Part shown: positions 6,601 to 10,679 of the stretch, piece after piece
Layout: each line of letters starts with the position of its first letter
How positions within the stretch are numbered: the stretch's first letter is position 1
Assembly: GCA_022707725.1 (NCBI GenBank)
Contig: JAKJAB010000072.1
Location: 2,003-12,681, forward strand
From: Chloroflexota bacterium
Lineage (GTDB): Bacteria; Chloroflexota; Anaerolineae; B4-G1; SLSP01
DNA length: 10,679 bases
Reading direction: 5' to 3'
Notes under the pieces: model-generated
Databases searched by the model: none
Told to the model about the DNA's origin: nothing
What the model saw: the letters and a program-made list of their open reading frames with translations, nothing else
Made by a program: the position numbers and the translations under genes

Positions 6601-7449
6601 CAGGAAAACGAACTATTGCGGCAGGATTTGGTCAACACCACGGTAGATCGCCTGGCGACGGAGGCCCTGGGGCAGCAGTTGACGCTGGTGGGGATGGTCC
6701 AGCGCGTGCGCCGCATCGCCACGAAGAAGGGCGACACGATGGCCTTCGTCACCCTGGAAGGCTCCGGCGGCGCGGTGGACGTGACCGTTTTCCCGCGTGT
6801 ATATGAGCGCTTCAAGGACAAGTTTGTCGTTGAAAATATCGTCGTCGTCAGTGGGAAGTTGGATAACCGCCAGGACCGTGAGGAACACTCGTTGCTGGCG
6901 GACTGGTTCAAGGAGCCGCACGAATTGATGCGGCCTGCTGGCAACGGCGGGTATTCGGCGATGCCTTATGACGCGCCGCCTTTTGTCGCCGAAGCCTCGC
7001 CGTTCTACGGGACAGAGCCGGATTTTACCGATGATTCCCCGCCATTCAACCCGTCTGGGAGCAACGGCGACGGCGCTTTCGCGCGGACGCGCGCTACACA
7101 GTCTGTCACATCGCCCCTGGCGCCGGCCCCGCTATCAACCGGCGGCGATGGAGAACGCTATGACACACCCCCTCCACCCGAGGAGCCTCCCGCGCCGCCC
7201 GCGACTGTCTACGTCACCCTGCCGCGCACCGGCGATGCTTCCCAGGATTTTGCGCGATTGGCGCGACTGCACAACCTGCTCAAGGCCGAATCAGGGCAGG
7301 ACAATTTCGTCGTCTATCTCGAAAATGACCGCGGCAAGCCTGTGGAACTCCTCTTCCCCAACGAGCGGACCTGTTATACGCCGCATCTCAAAGAGCAGGT
7401 CGCTGGCATCGTCGGAGCGGAGAACGTCCGGGTGATGGGGAGTTGGTGA
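3679..7449 (+). CDS. dnaE: DNA polymerase III alpha subunit (DnaE)
   Basis: Replicative polymerase that copies chromosomal DNA as core of the polymerase III holoenzyme; 1256 residues. The N-terminal PHP domain starts at residue 5 (VHLHTHTEFSLLDG) and keeps metal-binding style residues (ITDHGAMFG, GVEAY, YHLILL, NDIHYA), so it may retain metal-dependent proofreading-type activity. The palm domain has NVRGSGAGSVVAYTLG and the aspartate motif PDIDLDYPDD (Asp400 and Asp402), with the third active-site Asp560 in KVDFLGLRTI. Further on are IFQVEGSGMRRIL, IVYQEQIMQIA and RYGFNRAHATDYAV, the site that carries split inteins in cyanobacteria and is uninterrupted here. An OB fold lies at about 1000-1075, then a proline/glycine/serine-rich linker (about 1094-1175), then a small C-terminal domain (TVYVTLPRTGD... 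to the end). A short AT-rich patch (5683-5760) has codon use unlike the rest. The gene ends only 14 bp from the convergent PIN gene. Confidence 0.97.
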   Translation: MADFVHLHTHTEFSLLDGLSSVKALATYAKDLGMSALAITDHGAMFGVVDFYKACKAAEIKPIIGVEAYVAQNSRFDRVHNEKPYHLILLAQNQTGYQNLLKLASIAQLEGFYYKPRIDKDVLAQHSEGLIALTACAQGEIPQLLFRKQTDQAREAVRWYQAHFPDRFYFELQSHDIPEFEPVYRQMVELGREMGVPLVATNDIHYARPEQADAHDVLLCIGTGKTVNETNRMRMTDPSYYMRSPEEMARLYAHLPEALANTVKIAEQCNVELQFAPPYHLPTFPVPEGRGDSATFLRDLCYRGLVWRYGAERAQEPEVVERLEYELGIIHTMGFDDYFLIVWDLCEAAKARDIWWNVRGSGAGSVVAYTLGITSVDPFKNRLLFERFLNPDRISMPDIDLDYPDDRREELIAYTAERYGADRVAAIITFGTLGARAAIRDVGRALDIPLSEVDRAARLVPNVPGKPVSIAQALAEVPDLKELYDTVPYVKKLLDTAMEVEGVTRHASTHAAGILISDRPLIDYMPLHRPTKGESGEGPIGIVSQWPMEIVEMLGMLKVDFLGLRTITHVRKTCEWIEKEHGRVLTMNTIPYERVPDDPEQDADVMKLYELLASGETTGIFQVEGSGMRRILREMRPDQFQHIIAVVALYRPGPMENIPSYIRRMHGEEEIQFHHPILRNILDDTYGIIVYQEQIMQIAVAMAGYKPGEADGIRKAVAKKIRYLMDKHKQMFLEGALKKGIPEEVSEKVWADIEFFARYGFNRAHATDYAVITTQTAYLKAHYPLEFMTALMTTERHNIEKLGFLIAEARRSGLEVLRPCINRSEVEFTIEHAGDARAIRIGLGAIKNVGDEIMRLVVDARRERGPFKTLDDFADRVDLRKLNRKALECLIQAGALDDFGPRPALLTLIDTLIGASGQVHNARDVGQFSLFDVMPGATQTIKPPSFVPAIPERRLLEWEKELLGTYLSRHPLAQQENELLRQDLVNTTVDRLATEALGQQLTLVGMVQRVRRIATKKGDTMAFVTLEGSGGAVDVTVFPRVYERFKDKFVVENIVVVSGKLDNRQDREEHSLLADWFKEPHELMRPAGNGGYSAMPYDAPPFVAEASPFYGTEPDFTDDSPPFNPSGSNGDGAFARTRATQSVTSPLAPAPLSTGGDGERYDTPPPPEEPPAPPATVYVTLPRTGDASQDFARLARLHNLLKAESGQDNFVVYLENDRGKPVELLFPNERTCYTPHLKEQVAGIVGAENVRVMGSW

Positions 7450-7463
7450 TTGGGGGATAAAAG

Positions 7464-7988
7464 CTAGATTTGCCAACGCGCCAGTAGTTCATCTGGCGTC
7501 ATCAGACAAGGCAAAGCCGCATCACAAAATGGCGCAGGCAACTGCGCGGTCATCGCGCGAAAACGCCGCTCCAGCCTGGGCAATGTGACGCGATACCCAT
7601 TGAGCAACGGTTGGTCGCTCGTCGCTAACCAATGGACGCTCAAAATGTCACCGGCCTCGTTACTGCCAAAACTGGCGAGTGCTATCATCGCTGCATCTTC
7701 GCGGGATAATCCGGTGCTCTCCCGGATACGCCGCGCCCAACGTGGATGATACCGGGTAGGCGAAAGAGCCGGCATCGTGTTAAGCACAACTTGAGCAAGT
7801 GAGTATGGTTGTAGACGTTGAAGTACGTTAAAAGTGTATAGGCTGACAAAGAGCGTTACACCGTGTTCTTCAGCGGCCCGCCAAAGCGAGAGCGCGCCGG
7901 TTTCCAGAGGCGTCAGGGGACGTAACCGTCCGTAATGCAATCCGGTGAGGATGTAGCGGACGAGGTTTTTATCGAGCAGGCACCGCAT
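7464..7988 (-). CDS. PIN-domain protein, candidate toxin
   Basis: PIN domains are Mg-dependent ribonucleases, often toxins of VapC-like pairs. From ATG 7988 the protein has 174 residues and opens MRCLLDKNLVRYIL, the usual strand-1 Asp (Asp6). Later come GLSREDAAMIALASFG (Asp98) and WLATSDQPLLNGY (Asp125), giving three of the four expected acidic positions. The second position, normally Glu in a S-x-x-T-x-x-E pattern, reads VSLYTFNVL with Asn54, so the active site may be altered. A C-terminal tail of about 40 residues (LPRLERRFRAMT... to LLARWQI) goes beyond a minimal VapC. The start overlaps the upstream gene's end by 20 nt (41 nt if ATG 8009 is used) and has no Shine-Dalgarno, suggesting translational coupling. 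Exact family not recognised. Confidence 0.65.
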   Translation of the reverse strand: MRCLLDKNLVRYILTGLHYGRLRPLTPLETGALSLWRAAEEHGVTLFVSLYTFNVLQRLQPYSLAQVVLNTMPALSPTRYHPRWARRIRESTGLSREDAAMIALASFGSNEAGDILSVHWLATSDQPLLNGYRVTLPRLERRFRAMTAQLPAPFCDAALPCLMTPDELLARWQI

Positions 7989-8340
7989 CGGAGCGGACGG
8001 GGTGTTCATAGTCGTCCAGTGTTTGGAGCGCTTCCGTATGTGCGACATCCCAAATACGCGCTTGCTCTGCTTCCGGTGCGGCGAAAAACTCGGCGACGGT
8101 CAGGCCGCCCAAGAAGAGATCGTTATCACGCAACGGGCAAGTTTCGGGCAACGCAGCAATTTTGGCCTCGAAGTAGGCTAGCAAATCATTCTGTCCGGCG
8201 GGCAAAACCAATTCGTCTGGACGGATGGTCTGCAACTCCGGCACCAATCGGATGAGCGCCGCTTTCTGGCGACGGTCCAGTCGGCGGATCAGCCGGGCAA
8301 GCTGTTCCAGAGGCACGCTGCGCGTGCGCAATTGCGTCAT
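7969..8340 (-). CDS. Small helical protein, candidate antitoxin partner of PIN protein
   Basis: A 123-residue protein from ATG 8340, with GGAGGT (8352-8347) 6 nt upstream. I do not recognise a named family. The N-terminus (VPLEQLARLIRRLDRRQ) and the following KAALIRLVPEL read as a helical pair, while LTVAEFFAAPEAEQARIWDV is an acidic, alanine-rich helix. The C-terminus ends in HPVRSDAVPAR. No obvious DNA-binding motif (ribbon-helix-helix, AbrB or HTH) is seen. It is the first gene of a two-gene unit overlapping the PIN gene, which is the usual antitoxin-toxin order. The antitoxin role rests on this context only. An unrelated small protein expressed with a PIN nuclease remains possible. Confidence 0.6.
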   Translation of the reverse strand: MTQLRTRSVPLEQLARLIRRLDRRQKAALIRLVPELQTIRPDELVLPAGQNDLLAYFEAKIAALPETCPLRDNDLFLGGLTVAEFFAAPEAEQARIWDVAHTEALQTLDDYEHPVRSDAVPAR

Positions 8341-8371
8341 TGCTCTACCTCCATTTGTATCTGATGTTCTT

Positions 8372-8399
8372 ATCATACCACACCTTTCCAAGTTTTGAA
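8372..8399 (-). promoter_or_regulatory. Possible promoter of the antitoxin/PIN unit
   Basis: Minus strand TTCAAA (8399-8394), a 16-nt spacer, TATGAT (8377-8372), about 32 nt before the ATG at 8340. The -10 box is good and the -35 box weak. Confidence 0.35.
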
Positions 8400-8448
8400 C
8401 GAGCAGGTGAGGACCGTGAAGAAAGGGCGAGTCGCTAATTCGTCACAG

Positions 8449-8454
8449 TATAAT
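8449..8454 (+). promoter_or_regulatory. Consensus -10 box (TATAAT) before the M28 pseudogene
   Basis: A perfect TATAAT, 38 nt before the ATG at 8492. No good -35 match lies at the proper distance. The Shine-Dalgarno GGAGGG (8479-8484) follows, so the dead gene may still have an intact expression signal. Confidence 0.4.
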
Positions 8455-8491
8455 TCACATTCGATGACACCAATATTTGGAGGGACAATCT

Positions 8492-9396
8492 ATGACCGAT
8501 GCACTACGATCCGATGCATTGATGCCCCACGTCCGCAAACTCGCGGAGGAAATCGGGCCGCGCCCGGCGGGACACCCGGCGGAGATGCGCGCGCGGCAGT
8601 ACATCCGCCAGGTGCTCAGCGAACTCGGCTACGACGAGATCGAAACGTTGCCGTTCCTCACACCGGATACCTGGGGCTACGCGGTTGGCAATTCCCTGGC
8701 GTTAACCCTGGCGAGCAATCTTTTGGGGACGCGCAGCCGGGTGGGACGGCTGCGGGCGGCATGACGGCTCTCGCTAGTGCGTATACGCTCTAGCGTTCTA
8801 CCAGCCTGTGGGCGGTCATCGCCAGTTTGCTGATCGCGCTGTACGACGAAACAGGCCCTTACATCCCTGGCGCGAGCGATAACGCGAGCGCGGTCGCCTG
8901 TCTGCTAGGACTGGCGGCACAACTCCAACAGCAGCCATTGCGCCACACCGAAGTCTGGCTGGCGTTCACCGGCGCGGAAGAAACCGGCTGCCTGGGCGCG
9001 CAGGCCCTGCTCGATGCTTACGGCGACCGGCTGCGTGATGCCTGGTTTCTCGATGTTGAGTTGGTGGGGACTGAAGAAATCGCCTACGTCACACGCCACA
9101 CGGGATTTTTGCTGCTCTCGGCCTATCGCCCGGATGCCGAATCGCTGGCGTGGGCTGAACGTACCAGCCGCCAACATCCCGAAATGGATATCCAGGGGCG
9201 GGAGATGGTCATCGGCGAGGAAGTCGGCGCGCTGAACGTGCGCGGCTATCGCGGGGTGTGCCTGTCGGGGTTCGGCCCCGATGGCTGGCTGGAAAACTGG
9301 CATCAGACCAGCGACAACGTGGAAAACCTCGTTCCTGCGGGGTTAGAAAAAGCCTCCCGCTTTGCCTGGGCGATGATGCAGGATTTGGATAAGTAG
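8492..9396 (+). pseudogene. M28-family metallopeptidase, frameshifted, interrupted and internally deleted
   Basis: Remains of a zinc aminopeptidase-type gene. It starts at ATG 8492 (GGAGGG 7 nt upstream) with VRKLAEEIGPRPAGHPAEM and a hydrophobic stretch (NSLALTLASNLLG). Around 8750-8756 the frame shifts by -1, consistent with a single-base deletion: GRL in one frame continues as AGGMTALASAYTL in another, which reaches a TAG at 8791-8793 where a Trp codon would fit. Beyond it the same frame reads RSTSLWAVIASLLIALYDETGPY. The expected first metal-binding His-x-Asp segment is absent, so an internal stretch has been deleted. The C-terminal half is still clean: GASDNASAVA (bridging Asp), TGAEETG (catalytic Glu pair), FLDVELVG and WHQTSDNVENL. 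An ORF from about 8827 to 9396 survives, but it lacks a metal ligand and any start signal I can see. The stop TAG overlaps the inverted repeat that follows. Confidence 0.82.
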
Positions 9397-9456
9397 TCGC
9401 GGTTTCCATACCGCGCTGGAACTGGAACTGGAACGCGCTATGGAAAGCGCGGCTAC
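9393..9456. repeat. REPIN-like inverted pair of hairpins between convergent genes
   Basis: Two 23-nt arms (9393-9415 and 9434-9456) in inverted orientation match at 20 of 23 positions, around an 18-nt spacer made of three CTGGAA units. Each arm is also a small hairpin: CGCGG/CCGCG around TTTCCATA in the left arm, and CGCGC/GCGCG around TATGGAAA in the right. The two differences inside the hairpin stems are compensatory, so each hairpin still pairs. Each outer end reads GTAG going inward, and this TAG is the stop codon of the M28 pseudogene on the left and of the deacetylase gene on the right. It may also end transcription in both directions, but there is no T-run. Confidence 0.8.
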
Positions 9457-10502
9457 GCTTCAAACGCCTTCAAAAACGCTACCGCATTGTCGCCCAACGT
9501 CTCTATTCGATAGCCGCCTTCCTGGACGATCACCGTGGGAAGCCCGAGCGCTGCAACCCGCCACCCGATCTCGCGGAAGCCGTCTGTGGTGATGCGGAAT
9601 TTGCCGATGAGATCGCCTTCCGCCGCGTCCAGTCCCAGGGAGACGAGCAAGTAGCGCGGCGCAAAGTCTTTGATGACGCCGAGTGCCTCGTCCAATACCG
9701 CGAGATAGGCCGTGTCGTCTATATGCAGCGGCAGCGGCCAGTTATGATTGAGTCCCAGCCCCACCCCTGTGCCGCGCTCGTCGGCCCTTCCCCAGAAGAA
9801 CGGGTAGATCCACTCCGGGTCGGCGTGCAACGAGCAGAACAGCGCCGCCGGGTCTGCGTAGAAGATCGCCTGCGTGCCGTTGCCGTGGTGGTAGTCGAGG
9901 TCGAGGATGGCGACAGGGCCGTCCGCTTGCAGATAGCGCGCGGCGATGGCGACATTGTTGAGGTAGCAGAAGCCGCCGTACTGATCCGGCATCGCGTGGT
10001 GACCGGGTGGGCGGCAGAGGGCATAGGCGGCGCAGACGCCGTTCGTGGTGCGGCCGCCATTCCCGTTGCAGACGAGATTTGCCGCCGTTAGGGCACATTG
10101 CGCGCTCCAATAGGCCGCGTCCCACGTCAGCTCAAGGATGGGGTCCTCGTAATCATAGGTGTAGTAATCGCGCCGGCCGGGGAAATCTTCCGGGCAGTGC
10201 GGCGCGCGTTCGGATGTCACGTCGTCGCGGCCGGCGATGACCGGGCGCGGTTCGCCGAAGTAGGCGGCGCCCTGCGCGTAAGCCGTTCGCAGGTACGTCA
10301 CGAAATCCGCATCGTGGACGGCGAGGATCGGCGCGAGGCCGTAGTCGGTCGGCGGCGCAATCGGGCCAAGCTGCGCGGCCCGCACGGCGGCGAGGATCGC
10401 TTCTGCGCGGGCTGGCGTTTCAAGGTATTCGATGGGCTGCCCGTCGATGACGAGGTCGTCTGTGGCGTGCCCGTGATGACGGTCGGTGTAGATGGTGTGC
10501 AT
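9453..10502 (-). CDS. Acetylpolyamine amidohydrolase / histone-deacetylase-family enzyme
   Basis: Zinc hydrolase of the arginase/deacetylase fold that removes acetyl groups from acetylated amines; 349 residues, close to known acetylpolyamine amidohydrolases. Visible active-site elements are RPPGHHA (His168-His169), YGGFCYLNNVAIAA, the zinc ligands Asp203 and His205 in LDLDYHHGNGTQAIF, the third ligand Asp292 in SLGLDAAEGD, and the catalytic Tyr331 in QEGGYRIE. The SLHADPEWIYPFFWGRADE and GLGLNHNWPLPL segments resemble acetylpolyamine amidohydrolases more than AcuC or eukaryotic-type deacetylases. The exact substrate (acetylpolyamine, acetylated lysine or other amide) is inferred. The start ATG 10502 has no clear Shine-Dalgarno; a 9-bp-unit inverted repeat begins 10 nt upstream. 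The stop codon lies in the 9393-9456 repeat. Confidence 0.92.
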   Translation of the reverse strand: MHTIYTDRHHGHATDDLVIDGQPIEYLETPARAEAILAAVRAAQLGPIAPPTDYGLAPILAVHDADFVTYLRTAYAQGAAYFGEPRPVIAGRDDVTSERAPHCPEDFPGRRDYYTYDYEDPILELTWDAAYWSAQCALTAANLVCNGNGGRTTNGVCAAYALCRPPGHHAMPDQYGGFCYLNNVAIAARYLQADGPVAILDLDYHHGNGTQAIFYADPAALFCSLHADPEWIYPFFWGRADERGTGVGLGLNHNWPLPLHIDDTAYLAVLDEALGVIKDFAPRYLLVSLGLDAAEGDLIGKFRITTDGFREIGWRVAALGLPTVIVQEGGYRIETLGDNAVAFLKAFEA

Positions 10503-10512
10503 GGCTTATTTG

Positions 10513-10580
10513 TCAGCAGATTTAGCAGATTAAGCAGATTTTAATACTCTTAATCTGCTAAATCTGCTTGATCTGCTGAT
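10513..10580. repeat. Inverted repeat built of 9-bp units (AGCAGATTW)
   Basis: Left arm (10513-10542): TCAGCAGAT, TTAGCAGAT, TAAGCAGAT. Right arm (10551-10580), read on the minus strand: TCAGCAGAT, CAAGCAGAT, TTAGCAGAT. The arms pair with few mismatches around a short AT-rich loop. It lies between the end of a partial gene and the deacetylase start. The right arm encodes the last residues and stop of the partial gene. The layout matches the 1456-1515 repeat although the sequence differs. Confidence 0.75.
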
Positions 10581-10679
10581 AGAAAATCATACCGCTCAAG
10601 CGCCAGGTTGAGAATTTCGGCGATGAGCGTTTGGTAGTTGACGCCTTCCGCTTTGGCGATGATGCACATGTCGCTGAAT
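10550..10679 (-). CDS. 3' end of an unrecognised gene
   Basis: The last 42 codons of a minus-strand gene that enters from beyond the right edge. The sequence MCIIAKAEGVNYQTLIAEIL is followed by NLALERYDFLSADQADLAD and a TAA at 10552-10550. The G-x-x-YQTLI-x-x-IL style resembles the last helix of ribbon-helix-helix antitoxins such as BrnA, but the fragment is too short to assign. The end (AD-Q, AD-L, AD-stop) is written by the three 9-bp repeat units, so the original C-terminus may have been replaced when the repeat arrived. The deacetylase start lies 47 nt downstream on the same strand, so the two may form an operon. Confidence 0.5.
   Translation of the reverse strand, partial: FSDMCIIAKAEGVNYQTLIAEILNLALERYDFLSADQADLAD

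Noticed and set aside
6024..6944. Minus-strand open frame of 306 codons opposite dnaE
   Set aside because: Ser/Arg-rich shadow of dnaE codons with no domain or start signal.
8395..8793. Plus-strand open frame of 132 codons before and over the M28 pseudogene
   Set aside because: Only its last residues (AGGMTALASAYTL) are meaningful, and they belong to the frameshifted peptidase. The rest is out of frame.
9393..9456. Simple bidirectional terminator
   Set aside because: No T-run on either strand, and the covarying double-hairpin layout is better explained by a REPIN-like repeat, although it may also affect termination.
1..10679. CRISPR array, tRNA or rRNA
   Set aside because: No regularly spaced direct repeats with unique spacers and no recognisable RNA gene were seen. 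The 9-bp tandem units are too short and have no spacers.

Overview
The window looks like a chromosomal segment of a GC-rich bacterium, most likely a member of Chloroflexota (Anaerolineae-type). That placement is inferred from the DnaE sequence style (for example WWNVRGSGAGSVVAYTLGIT), the M28 peptidase and nitroreductase types, and the many short structured repeats between genes. It cannot be proved from this window alone.

Layout, left to right. (1) Positions 1-903 hold the right-hand part of an IS630-family insertion sequence. Its transposase is split over two frames joined by an A8 slippery run. It has inserted into a minus-strand nitroreductase-family gene (905-1432), which lost its C-terminus. 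(2) Upstream of that gene on the minus strand are an APH-type (aminoglycoside phosphotransferase / homoserine kinase II fold) small-molecule kinase (1520-2428) and a DapF-family protein (2644-3498). In the DapF homologue both catalytic cysteines are replaced by serine. (3) A divergent promoter region (3499-3678) separates dapF from dnaE (3679-7449), the replicative DNA polymerase III alpha subunit with an intact-looking PHP domain. (4) Convergent with dnaE is a two-gene minus-strand unit that looks like a toxin-antitoxin pair: a small helical protein (7969-8340) and an overlapping PIN-domain protein (7464-7988). (5) Positions 8492-9396 carry a decayed M28-family aminopeptidase gene with a frameshift, a nonsense codon and an internal deletion. 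(6) Convergent with it is an acetylpolyamine amidohydrolase / histone-deacetylase-like gene (9453-10502). The last 130 bases hold the 3' end of another minus-strand gene.

The most unusual features are the serine-for-cysteine DapF homologue and a set of intergenic inverted-pair repeats. Two of these (2534-2579 and 9393-9456) are pairs of small hairpins in inverted orientation whose copies differ by compensatory base changes, so hairpin pairing is kept. The second one supplies the TAG stop codons of both convergent genes. Two others (1456-1515 and 10513-10580) share a different design, three 9-bp units per arm, but have unrelated sequences; one of them encodes the last residues and stop codon of a neighbouring gene. 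These look like small mobile or amplified elements of at least two design types.

Functionally the genes are mostly unrelated single units: replication (dnaE), amino-acid-like isomerase (dapF homologue), small-molecule kinase, deacetylase, and accessory or decaying genes. I saw no CRISPR array, rRNA or tRNA.
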